Below are positions 1-8,301 of a stretch of DNA of 64,000 bases, in pieces (the stretch's first letter is position 1; the number at the start of each line of letters is the position of its first letter). The notes under the pieces are model-generated. The model had not been told where the DNA came from, did not search any database, and saw only the letters and a list, made by a program, of their open reading frames with translations. Source of the DNA: Polyangiaceae bacterium (lineage in GTDB: Bacteria; Myxococcota_A; Polyangia; Polyangiales; Polyangiaceae); the NCBI GenBank assembly GCA_019637265.1, contig JAHBVY010000007.1, forward strand, positions 1 through 64,000. The letters run 5' to 3'. Both the position numbers and the translations under genes were made by a program.

Positions 1-78
1 GCGGGTGTGGGCGGCACGGGTGGCACCGCAGGTGTGGGTGGCACGGCGGGTGTGGGGGGTGACGGGCCGCGGGGCTAA
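1..78 (+). CDS. C-terminal end of a Gly-rich protein (partial)
   Basis: The first frame is open from the window edge to a TAA at 76-78 and encodes 25 residues dominated by Gly, Ala, Val and Thr in a GVGGT-like periodicity, ending in DGPRG. Linkers of this kind follow lipoprotein signals in other genes of this window (18.2 kb and 62.1 kb), so this is probably the end of a similar surface protein. Nothing of its functional domain is visible, and a chance open frame in GC-rich DNA cannot be excluded. Confidence 0.4.
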   Translation, partial: AGVGGTGGTAGVGGTAGVGGDGPRG

Positions 79-220
79 GCTCAAGGCGTGTGGGGAGGAG
101 GGGTCTTGTGAGTGGTCGAGCGCTGGCTTGCTCGAGCTCTCAACGCGTAGCGCGGCGGTCAACGGCGCTCGCTGTGTGCTTACAGCGCTGAAGGAGAGAC
201 ATGAGGGGTTTTACACTCAC

Positions 221-550
221 ATGGCGCTTGAAAAAAATAGCTGCTGCGACTCCGACACGGAGCACGTCTTCCAGGTGTTGGCCGACGGAACGGTACGCCA
301 CGCGCGCTGGGACCACAGCAGTAACCTGTCACCCATCGACGACTACGATCGCCAATCCGAGCCCATGCGCTGTGAAGTCGCGGACGCCAGCTACTTTGAC
401 ACCTGCCTGGAGGCCATTGAGCGGTACGCCGCAGAGAGCCCCCGCCGCGAGCCACCTAACGACGTATGGCGCTGCCTCTGGGAGGACCCGCGACTCGACT
501 CACTGCCGTGGCTGAAGAACTGTGAGCCCATCGAGCTGAGCTGCGAGTGA
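221..550 (+). CDS. Hypothetical protein, Cys-containing, 109 aa
   Basis: Frame 2 gives a protein of normal composition (for example CCDSDTEHVFQVLADGTV and WRCLWEDPRLDSLPWLKNC) with six cysteines; I do not recognise the family. The start is uncertain. ATG 221 has no Shine-Dalgarno site, while a good one (AAGGAG, 191-196) sits before ATG 201 in another frame. That frame begins MRGFTLTWRLKK and runs into an A7 tract at 231-237; a one-base slip there would join it to frame 2. The gene could therefore begin at 201 with an indel or slippage at the A7 run, or at GTG 176. Confidence 0.45.
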   Translation: MALEKNSCCDSDTEHVFQVLADGTVRHARWDHSSNLSPIDDYDRQSEPMRCEVADASYFDTCLEAIERYAAESPRREPPNDVWRCLWEDPRLDSLPWLKNCEPIELSCE

Positions 551-626
551 CCATCGTGGCGGCGTCCTTGGATTCGCTGCCACACGACGGCTAGCGGCTC
601 CAGGGGGTGGCTAGGACGACAAGCGG

Positions 627-1037
627 TTGTCGGATTTGAGGACGGCGAGCGGACAAGTTTCGCCGTGCCCGGTAGGCACATGGCACCCTGAAATATACCA
701 TGCTTACGTTCCCGCGGACAGCACATTAAAGGTTGCCTCAGTCATTTTCGCACCTGCAGTATGTTCAGACGACACTGGACCGTGCCCCGCATCACCGATA
801 CCACTCCACTGGTTGCACGTGAGCGCACCGGGGTTCACCAAAGTGGTTGGTAACACCGAAGCGCGCCTCAAGGTAGCCCCCCAAGCCTTCCCTGGCTGGG
901 CACGCAGCCCGCTCGCCGGCTCGGAAGACCCTTGGTACGTCAACTTCGCCAATTACAACCCCATGACTGACCATTGGGACCAAGCCGAGGAGCGCTGGGT
1001 GCGCTGCGTACGCCTCACGCCAGAGGCCACGCGCTAG
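627..1037 (+). CDS. Hypothetical protein with Lcl_C/DUF1566-like C terminus
   Basis: Open frame of 136 codons from a TTG. The C-terminal part (WYVNFANYNP ... ERWVRCVRLTP) resembles the end of Lcl_C/DUF1566 domains, which typically close with WYV(D/N)F...YVRCVR. The N-terminal half is not recognisable and there is no clear ribosome-binding site, so this may be the remnant of a longer gene. It lies between an unrecognised ORF and a frameshifted DUF1963 gene, in the least well-preserved part of the window. Confidence 0.35.
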   Translation: MSDLRTASGQVSPCPVGTWHPEIYHAYVPADSTLKVASVIFAPAVCSDDTGPCPASPIPLHWLHVSAPGFTKVVGNTEARLKVAPQAFPGWARSPLAGSEDPWYVNFANYNPMTDHWDQAEERWVRCVRLTPEATR

Positions 1038-1253
1038 CGCGATCAGATCGCCCCCAGTGCGCTACCAGCTGATGCGAGGGTAACGAGCGGTAGCCGTTGG
1101 TCGCCCTACACCAGCGCGCGGCTTTTTCGCGTGGGTGCTGGGCTCGTTCGGCTGCTCTTGTGCCTGGCGCTGCCTTGCCTCACCATCCGCGGGCATTCAC
1201 CGCCCGCGGATGACGCCGCTGTCTCGCGCGCGGCAGAGCAGGAAGGTGGCGCT

Positions 1254-2265
1254 GTGACGGATCACGAGACCGAGGACGACGCCGAGCTCGATGACGAGGA
1301 TGAGCTCGACGAGGCGATTGAAGCCGAGCTCGCCGCGGAGCGCGTGGAGCAGGCGAAGGCTCGTGAAGCCTTCGCCGATCGCTCAGGAATCGACGCCGAG
1401 AGGTGGCGCGCGAAGCTCACGGCGGCGAAGCTGCCTGACGAGGCCATCTCGCGGCTGCTCTCCCTGAGCCGCCCCGGCGCGCGCTTGATCGCCACGCCCG
1501 TCACCGATTCAATTCCTTGCGGAAATTCTAAGCTGGGCGGCGCGCCGGATCTGCCTCAGGGCAGCGCCTGGCCGAGCAAGGGCAAGCGGCCGCTCGCCTT
1601 CGTGCTGCAATTACGGCTGAGCGACGTCAGCGAGCGAGTGCGCGAAGCGCTGCATCTCCCGGCGATGGGCTGCTGAGCCTCTTCTACGACGACGAGGAGC
1701 AGCCCTGGGGCTTCGACCCGAAGGAGGACGTGGGCGGCTCGGTCGTGTCGTTCACGCAGGCGCTCGATCGGCTAGCGCCCTGGCTTTCCCGAAGGAGCTC
1801 GATGAGAACAGCCGCTTCCCGGAGCTCTCGGTGCGCCTGGTGGAAGAGCTGCGGCTCCCCTCCGCGGGCTCACCCAGCGTCGATGCGCTGGAGCTCCCCC
1901 CCGCGGCCCTCGAGGCTTATGACAAGGCGGTGCGCGAGGAGGAGGGAGACCGCAACTACGGCGATCAGGAGATCCCCTGCCACTACCTCGGGGGCCACGC
2001 GCAGCCGATCCAAGATCCGCCCGAGTGGAGCGCCGCGCTGAACATAAACGGCGTCAACACGGGGAACCGGGTGGATTGGAGGGCGCCCGGCATCCGAGAG
2101 ATCATCGCCACCGCGCCCGATTTGAGGCTGCTACTTCAAGTCGACAGCGACGACCTGATGAACGTGATGTGGGGCGACACAGGACGACTCTACCTGCTCA
2201 TGTACGAAGCCGACCTGAAGGCCCAGGCCTACGACCGCGCGTGGTGCGTGCTGCAGTGCGGGTGA
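1254..2265 (+). pseudogene. DUF1963 (YwqG-like) family gene with two frameshifts
   Basis: The coding sense runs in three successive frames. GTG 1254, preceded by AGGAAGG, opens an acidic coiled segment followed by the DUF1963 start KLGGAPDLPQGSAWP; near 1670 the homologous reading moves one frame back (LFYDDEEQPWGFDPKED), and near 1785 it moves back again (FPKELDENSRFPEL) to end with the typical HYLGGHAQPIQ ... LLLQVDSDD ... MWGDTGRLYLLM ... RAWCVLQCG. Both shifts fit single-base losses. DUF1963 proteins are cytosolic and of unknown function. Either this is a recent pseudogene or the assembly lost two bases; the intact conserved blocks argue against long decay. Confidence 0.7.
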
Positions 2266-2295
2266 GATCTAGTCAGCTCTAGTCAGCTCCACGCT

Positions 2296-2778
2296 CTACT
2301 GGAACAGCTGCTTCACGCCGAAGGCGATGGCGATGGCGAGGAGCACCAAGATGATCACCGCGCGGACCCCGGCGCGCGACTCGCGCTTGGCGTCGTGGCG
2401 GTAGCGCTCGATGCGTTGCTCGAGCTCATCCGCCGCGCGCTTCGCGGAGCCGCTGCCGTCGCTGAGGAGCCTGAGCTTCATCGAGATCGCCTGGATCCGC
2501 GCGATCGCGGCGGCGGGCGTGTCATCCGTGTAGCGCTCTGGGTCCAGCAGCTGGGCCGTGCGGATGCCCGAGTCGATCAGGACGTCTTGATCCGTGGGGA
2601 TGGGGCCATGCTTCAGGATCCGCGCGCGCACCGAGTCGCTGTCGGCCTCGGCGATGGCGCGGTGCAGCTCGGCGATGGCCTCCGCTTCGTCGCTCGTGGA
2701 CTCGAGCGGCGCACGGACGGTGCCACAGTAGCGGCACACACGTCCCTCCACCCTGGCACCACAGTTGATGCAGCTCAC
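2296..2778 (-). CDS. Zinc-ribbon, C-tail-anchored membrane protein, 160 aa
   Basis: The N terminus has two CxxC knuckles (CINC at 3-6, CRYC at 16-19), a zinc ribbon. A helical, charged middle follows (about 30-135), then one hydrophobic segment at about 140-157 (VRAVIILVLLAIAIAFGV) just before the C terminus, so the protein is probably tail-anchored with the ribbon in the cytoplasm. I do not know a function. The start is GTG 2778, with no Shine-Dalgarno site but a TAAGCT box six bases upstream. The gene converges on the broken DUF1963 gene. Confidence 0.75.
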   Translation of the reverse strand: MSCINCGARVEGRVCRYCGTVRAPLESTSDEAEAIAELHRAIAEADSDSVRARILKHGPIPTDQDVLIDSGIRTAQLLDPERYTDDTPAAAIARIQAISMKLRLLSDGSGSAKRAADELEQRIERYRHDAKRESRAGVRAVIILVLLAIAIAFGVKQLFQ

Positions 2779-2784
2779 GGCGCG

Positions 2785-2790
2785 AGCTTA
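2785..2790 (-). promoter_or_regulatory. TANNNT box (TAAGCT) 6 nt before GTG 2778
   Basis: Read on the minus strand, TAAGCT ends six bases before the start codon of the zinc-ribbon gene. There is no Shine-Dalgarno sequence, so this is a candidate -10 element of a leaderless transcript. Confidence 0.45.
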
Positions 2791-2794
2791 TCAG

Positions 2795-2897
2795 CAGCGC
2801 GCGCTCTCCGGGAGCGGCCTCAGCGCGACGTGGCGCGCACCTACAAGGGGCGCGGCATGCGTCCCTACGCTTTGCCCAGCGCGCGCTCTCCGGGAGC
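2795..2897 (+). repeat. 21-bp direct repeat pair in the zinc-ribbon/guaB gap
   Basis: An identical 21-bp unit, with core GCGCGCTCTCCGGGAGC, occurs at 2795-2815 and 2877-2897. CTCCGGGAG inside it is a perfect palindrome. The rest of the 356-bp gap (2779-3134) holds a copy of the dispersed C/A motif at 2921-2949 and the guaB -10 candidate; I see no further gene. Confidence 0.7.
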
Positions 2898-2920
2898 AAC
2901 CCTCGGGTGACTGTGGCTTG

Positions 2921-2949
2921 GGAGCCCTTCCAACCCCCAAAACCCCCGA
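2921..2949 (+). repeat. Dispersed C/A motif, copy 1
   Basis: CCAACCCCCAAAACCCCCG lies at 2930-2948. The 25 bases from 2921 to 2945 are identical to 63625-63649 at the other end of the window, which makes chance similarity unlikely. Confidence 0.7.
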
Positions 2950-3047
2950 ACGCTGCGCCCCCAGCTCCGTCCCATCAACGTAGGTGGCTACTTTTTACGC
3001 CTTTTGAAGCGCCCGCGGCGCCATCCCACAGCGCTCCGACGGCCTGA

Positions 3048-4586
<1,539 letters not shown>

Positions 4587-4599
4587 ACTGACGAGCCCC

Positions 4600-5541
4600 T
4601 CAACCGCCCAGATCGAAGCGATACAAAAGCCCGATCTGCGCGCCGAGCACCGTCGCGGTGCCGGAGCCCTCGGCGCAGCCGTCGAGATCCATCGGGTCGT
4701 TGCTCAACTGGTGCGCGTGCAGCTCGCCGCGCGCGATGAAGGCGAGGTTTCGCTCCACCTCCACCTCCGCGCCGACGCCCACGCCGATCGCGAGGCGCGC
4801 CGCGCCGCGAGCGTTGCAGCGGAAGCCCGCAGCGGGCGCCACGTAGGGCGTACCGCCTTGGGCCGACGTGCCGTTGGCCTCCAGCGCCTGCCAGCTGAGC
4901 CCGAACATCCCCTGGATGAACAGCCCCGCGGTGTCACCCCGCAGCGGGTACACGCGCCCGGTGAGCCAACCCACGTTCGTCGCGCGCTTGATGGCGACGC
5001 TGTACGCTTGGTGCGCGGCCGTCTCCTCGGAGCCCAAGCCGAGCCGCTGATACGAGAGCCCGATCGTGAACAGCCGGTTCGGCGCGAACCACAGCCCACC
5101 GCCATAGGCGATGTCGCCGCGCGAGCCGTTGGCGAAGCCCTCCGTCTCACCCTCGAGGCGACCGAACACGCCCCCATCGATGCCAATGCCCAGCGTGAGC
5201 TCGGGCGGAGGAGCGCTTTTCCCTGCAGAATCATCCACGGGGGTGGCCTCCGGCATGAAGGGCTGCTCTTCGTCCGGATCGTAGGTGGGCTCGAGCGCCG
5301 GCTCGGGCGGAGGCTCGGGGGCCGGCGGGGGCTCGGCAGGTGGTTCGGTCTCCTCACCACTTGCCTCCTCCTCCTCGTCGCTCTCCGTGGGGTCCTCCGG
5401 CACCGGGGGGGGATCCGCGCCGTCCATGATCTCCGGGGGAGCCAGCGGAGCCTCAGGCCCCTCACCTTCAGCCTGCGCCCAAGCGCTCGACGAAGCGGTC
5501 AAGCAGAGCGCCACCGCGCACCCAAGGATTCGACGTGACAT
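4600..5541 (-). CDS. Outer-membrane beta-barrel protein with Pro/Glu-rich linker, 313 aa
   Basis: A signal peptide (MSRRILGCAVALCLTASSSAWA, cleavage after AWA) is followed by an acidic Pro/Glu linker (about 23-110, PPAEPPPAPEPPPEP-like) and a C-terminal domain with alternating hydrophobic and small residues (ELTLGIGIDGGVFGRLEG ... FTIGLSYQRLGLG ... QIGLLYRFDLGG) ending in an aromatic strand, as in small outer-membrane barrels. ATG 5541 is chosen because it places the signal peptide at the N terminus, although the frame is open further upstream. Function unknown. The linker may cross or contact the peptidoglycan. Confidence 0.75.
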   Translation of the reverse strand: MSRRILGCAVALCLTASSSAWAQAEGEGPEAPLAPPEIMDGADPPPVPEDPTESDEEEEASGEETEPPAEPPPAPEPPPEPALEPTYDPDEEQPFMPEATPVDDSAGKSAPPPELTLGIGIDGGVFGRLEGETEGFANGSRGDIAYGGGLWFAPNRLFTIGLSYQRLGLGSEETAAHQAYSVAIKRATNVGWLTGRVYPLRGDTAGLFIQGMFGLSWQALEANGTSAQGGTPYVAPAAGFRCNARGAARLAIGVGVGAEVEVERNLAFIARGELHAHQLSNDPMDLDGCAEGSGTATVLGAQIGLLYRFDLGG

Positions 5542-5605
5542 CGCGCGGACTATCTCCCCCAACGCCTCACCCTGCAACCGCCACCACGAGGCCACGCAGC
5601 ACCTT

Positions 5606-5621
5606 GCCAAACCCCCTGCCC
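5606..5621 (+). repeat. Dispersed C/A motif, degenerate copy
   Basis: GCCAAACCCCCTGCCCC, in the gap upstream of the outer-membrane protein gene. It matches the GCCAAACCCCC half of the dispersed motif. Confidence 0.4.
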
Positions 5622-5808
5622 CGAAACCGGCCGACTCCGAGTCCCCCGCCCACGCTCCGAGCCGGCCCCTGAGACCAGGCGCCCAAGCCACCCCGCGCAC
5701 GGAGGGGTGCCCCGACAGACGCTGACACCCGGCCGCAAGGACGCCAATTCGCGTCCACTCAGTCATGATCTCAAGGGTTTTCGACGCGAAATTCGGCGCT
5801 CCCGGTTC

Positions 5809-5836
5809 TTGACACAGTGCGGCAAATGGCTAAAAA
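5809..5836 (+). promoter_or_regulatory. Sigma-70-type promoter for the small membrane protein
   Basis: TTGACA (5809-5814), a 16-base spacer and TAAAAA (5831-5836) stand 37 bases before ATG 5874 in an AT-richer patch of an otherwise GC-rich gap. It is the best conventional promoter seen in the window. The remaining gap (5542-5808) shows only one degenerate dispersed motif. Confidence 0.55.
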
Positions 5837-5873
5837 CAGACCGCACGGCCAGAATTGGCCGCGGGAGGTCCTG

Positions 5874-6119
5874 ATGCTGTTCGACAACCTCTTCGCATGG
5901 GTGGGGCCGTTTGGCTCCGCGCTGGCGCTTTTGGCGCTGGTCATCGCGTGTTTCGCCGTCGCAGCGGCGGAGACGGCGCGCGTGGCCCAGCTGGATCGGG
6001 TGGCAGCGCGTCAGCTGGCGCGGGCGCGGCGCTGGGCGCTCACCTGGCGCGACAAGCAGCGCGGTATGAGCCGCTGGGCGGTCTCCAAGCTCAACGGACG
6101 GCGGCTGTTCGGCCGCTAG
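5874..6119 (+). CDS. Small single-pass membrane protein, 81 aa
   Basis: ATG 5874 follows GGGAGGT with good spacing. The protein has one transmembrane segment at about 9-32 (VGPFGSALALLALVIACFAVAA) and a strongly basic tail rich in Arg, Lys and Trp (RQLARARRWALTWRDKQRGMSRW). The positive tail is probably cytoplasmic and could bind nucleic acid or acidic lipid. I do not recognise a family. It has its own promoter and Shine-Dalgarno site, which support its being real despite its size. Confidence 0.65.
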   Translation: MLFDNLFAWVGPFGSALALLALVIACFAVAAAETARVAQLDRVAARQLARARRWALTWRDKQRGMSRWAVSKLNGRRLFGR

Positions 6120-6230
6120 CGAGCCCTGAGCGCACCGGCCTGTCGGCCGATTTCTCAGATGCAGGCTACTGGATGGCGCAGTCGATCTCGAGGCGCGCGC
6201 ACCGTTGGCGTGGGCGCTTCAAGGTCCTGC

Positions 6231-6842
6231 CTACTCCACCTCGAACAGGCTGAACACGATGGCCGACAGCGCGCGCGTCACCTCGAGCTCGTCCTCCTCC
6301 CCCGAGGGATCGAAGAACTCGTGCAGCGCGAGCCCATCGAGCACGCCGAGCAAGAGCCGCGGGATCACGCGGGATGGAATCTTCGGGCGGATCCCGAGGC
6401 TCTCCAGGCTCTCCGCCACCCCCTGGGCCACCTGGACGCGGTTGTCCTCCAGCATCCGCTGGACGCGCGCCTGGAGCTTCGGATCGTGGAGCCCCTGCGC
6501 CATCAAGTCGGCCAGCACCTTGAGCTCCGGGCCCGCTGTCTTGCGCGCCGCGCGCAGCTCCATCAGCGCTCGCAGCACGCGCTCGTGAGGCGCTCCGGGT
6601 CGGGTCCACGCCTGACGCACGCGATCACGCATGGTGTCCGCGCAGTGCTGGAGCACCTGCTCGATCAGGTCGTCTTTGCTCTCGAAGTGGTAGTGGACGG
6701 CGCCCTTGCTCATCCCGGCGGTGCGCGCGATGTCGCTCACCGAGGTCTTGGCGTACCCCTGGGTGGCCAGCGTCTTCAGCGCGGCGTCCAGCACCTGCTG
6801 CCGGCTCACCTCGCTCTTCTTGTAGCTGCCTCGAACCCGCAT
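6231..6842 (-). CDS. TetR/AcrR-family transcriptional regulator
   Basis: An N-terminal helix-turn-helix at about 14-60 contains the family signature TSVSDIARTAGMSKGAVHYHF, followed by a helical ligand-binding and dimerisation domain to residue 203. ATG 6842 is preferred to the adjacent GTG 6845. A perfect inverted repeat lies 12 bases upstream of the start, where an autoregulatory TetR operator is expected. No transporter or enzyme gene is divergent from it (tRNA genes follow), so the target and ligand cannot be inferred. Confidence 0.9.
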   Translation of the reverse strand: MRVRGSYKKSEVSRQQVLDAALKTLATQGYAKTSVSDIARTAGMSKGAVHYHFESKDDLIEQVLQHCADTMRDRVRQAWTRPGAPHERVLRALMELRAARKTAGPELKVLADLMAQGLHDPKLQARVQRMLEDNRVQVAQGVAESLESLGIRPKIPSRVIPRLLLGVLDGLALHEFFDPSGEEDELEVTRALSAIVFSLFEVE

Positions 6843-6854
6843 CACGAAACACCC

Positions 6855-6870
6855 GGTCAGCGACCTGACC
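6855..6870. promoter_or_regulatory. Palindromic operator candidate upstream of the TetR gene
   Basis: GGTCAG-CGAC-CTGACC is a perfect 6-bp inverted repeat, flanked by further CCGGTC/GACCGG symmetry (6853-6876). Its position 12 bases before the TetR start suggests autorepression. Confidence 0.5.
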
Positions 6871-6969
6871 GACCGGGAGCGATCTTCCTACGCCGAGCCA
6901 CCGGTCGGGGCCAGGACAACCCCGCCCTGCGTCATCCGTACACCAGGCGTGAAGCGCTTCAGGAGGGCA

Positions 6970-6995
6970 GGTTGGGGGTTGGACGGCACCGCACC
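6970..6995 (+). repeat. Dispersed motif, GGACGGCACCGC variant
   Basis: Contains GGGGGTTGGACGGCACCGC, the same 19 bases as at 25463-25489 and 61488-61507. Located between the TetR gene and tRNA-Ser. Confidence 0.65.
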
Positions 6996-7077
6996 CGGGC
7001 GACGACGCGCGCCCCACCGCGCCTGCCCTCACGCTCCGCGTTTGACAGACCGGCCCCCGTTTGCCAGATTCCGCCGC

Positions 7078-7164
7078 GGAGAGATGACCGAGTGGCCGAA
7101 GGTGCCTGATTCGAAATCAGGTGTGCGGGTGACCGTACCGTGGGTTCGACTCCCACTCTCTCCG
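7078..7164 (+). tRNA. tRNA-Ser (anticodon CGA)
   Basis: The acceptor stem GGAGAGA pairs with TCTCTCC (7157-7163). The anticodon stem-loop CCTGA-TTCGAAA-TCAGG gives CGA, reading UCG. A long variable arm and the T-loop GGTTCGACTCC are typical of class II tRNA-Ser. CCA is not encoded. Confidence 0.95.
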
Positions 7165-7190
7165 CCGCGGGCCTAGCCTGGCCCCCAAGG

Positions 7191-7208
7191 CGGCGCTGGG
7201 GAGCGCCG
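7191..7208. terminator. GC-rich hairpin between the two tRNA-Ser genes
   Basis: CGGCGCT-GGGG-AGCGCCG forms a perfect 7-bp stem 27 bases after the first tRNA. No T tract follows, so it may be a processing or weak termination signal. Confidence 0.4.
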
Positions 7209-7316
7209 TGCGCGCCTCACGCCGCAGGGCGAGGCGCCGGCCGGCAGGCGGCCCCTGCGCTCAGGCGCCTTGGGGCTTGTTGAGCGAGCCGATAGCGTGT
7301 ACTCGCTGTGGGCCTT

Positions 7317-7403
7317 GGAGAGGTGACCGAGTGGCCGAAGGTGCATGATTGGAAATCATGTGTACGGGCAACCGTACCGAGGGTTCGAATCCCTCCCTCT
7401 CCG
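7317..7403 (+). tRNA. tRNA-Ser (anticodon GGA)
   Basis: The acceptor stem GGAGAGG pairs with CCTCTCC (7396-7402). The anticodon loop TTGGAAA between CATGA and TCATG gives GGA, reading UCC/UCU. It has a long variable arm and T-loop GGTTCGAATCC; CCA is not encoded. It shares most of its 5' half with the CGA tRNA at 7078, consistent with a local duplication. Confidence 0.95.
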
Positions 7404-7413
7404 CAAGCTGACG

Positions 7414-7435
7414 CAGCGTGGCTCACGCCACGCTG
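7414..7435. terminator. Hairpin spanning the FAH stop codon and the tRNA 3' end
   Basis: CAGCGTGGC-TCAC-GCCACGCTG is a perfect 9-bp stem 10 bases after the second tRNA. It includes the stop codon of the convergent FAH gene, so it may act on both strands. There is no T tract. Confidence 0.45.
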
Positions 7436-8301
7436 AAAGACAGCTCCCCAACCCGTTCGATGGCGATGGCGATGGCGTCGCCCGAGGCGAGCGGCCCCAC
7501 CCCGTGGGGCGTGCCGGTGGCGATCAAGTCCCCCGGCTCGAGCGTCATGAACGTCGAGGCGAAGGCGATGATCGTCGGCACCGAGAACACCATGTCGCGC
7601 GTGTTCCCCGCCTGACGGAGCTCACCGTTCTGCCTGAGCTCGATGCCCAGCTCCTCCGCGCCTGGGATCACGCGCGCCTCGTCACTCGCGTCGGGCGCTC
7701 CAGCCAAGACCACCCAAGGCCCCACCGGGCAGAAGCCATCGAAGCCCTTGGCGCGCGTCCACAACCGGTCGCGCTTCTGGTAGTCGCGCGCCGTGATGTC
7801 GCACACCACCGTGTAACCGCACACCGCCCGCGCCGCCTCCTGGAGCGACGCCGAGCGCACGCGGCGCCCGATGATCACGCCGAGCTCCGCCTCGAAGTCG
7901 GTGCGCTCCACACCCTCAGGTAAGCTGACCGAGCCACCCGGCGCCAACAAAGAGGACGGCGGCTTGAAGAAGAGCACCGGCTCCGCGGGCACCTCCCCCG
8001 CCATCTCCTTCGCGTGCTCCCGGTAGTTCTTGGCCACCCCGATGATCTTCGAGGGCACAGTGGGGGGCAGCAGCGGGCCCAGCTCGGAGGCCGCGAGCCG
8101 CTCCCCCGTGGGCACACCGCCCTCCCATGGGGGCGCGCTGAGCAGCGTGAGCCCGCCCTCATCGAGCAGCCCTTGCACCGCCGCGCCGTGACCCCCCGCG
8201 CCCGCATTGGACAAGCCACCTGACGAATCAGGCGACGCCACCGGCGCACCCGAAGTAGACAACCCGCCTGCCTTGCGCAGCGCGCGGACGAAGCGGCTCA
8301 C
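7423..8301 (-). CDS. Fumarylacetoacetate hydrolase (FAH) family protein
   Basis: Cytosolic metal-dependent hydrolase or decarboxylase of 2-oxo acids; the substrate is not determinable. The FAH core is clear: KIIGVAKNYREHAKEM, then the metal-binding acidic residues in DFEAELGVIIGRR and VVCDITARDYQ, KGFDGFCPVGPWVV, and the C-terminal GDLIATGTPHGVG. GTG 8301 overlaps the TGA of gcvPB, so the two are co-transcribed and probably translationally coupled. The first about 60 residues are Gly/Ser-rich and not part of the fold. Family members next to amino-acid degradation genes often act on aromatic catabolites; here the partner is glycine cleavage. Confidence 0.85.
   Translation of the reverse strand: MSRFVRALRKAGGLSTSGAPVASPDSSGGLSNAGAGGHGAAVQGLLDEGGLTLLSAPPWEGGVPTGERLAASELGPLLPPTVPSKIIGVAKNYREHAKEMAGEVPAEPVLFFKPPSSLLAPGGSVSLPEGVERTDFEAELGVIIGRRVRSASLQEAARAVCGYTVVCDITARDYQKRDRLWTRAKGFDGFCPVGPWVVLAGAPDASDEARVIPGAEELGIELRQNGELRQAGNTRDMVFSVPTIIAFASTFMTLEPGDLIATGTPHGVGPLASGDAIAIAIERVGELSFSVA

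Noticed and set aside
201..515. 104-codon ORF with a good Shine-Dalgarno site as a gene in its own right
   Set aside because: After residue 12 it is Thr/Arg/Pro/Ser-rich; only its first codons look like a real N terminus.
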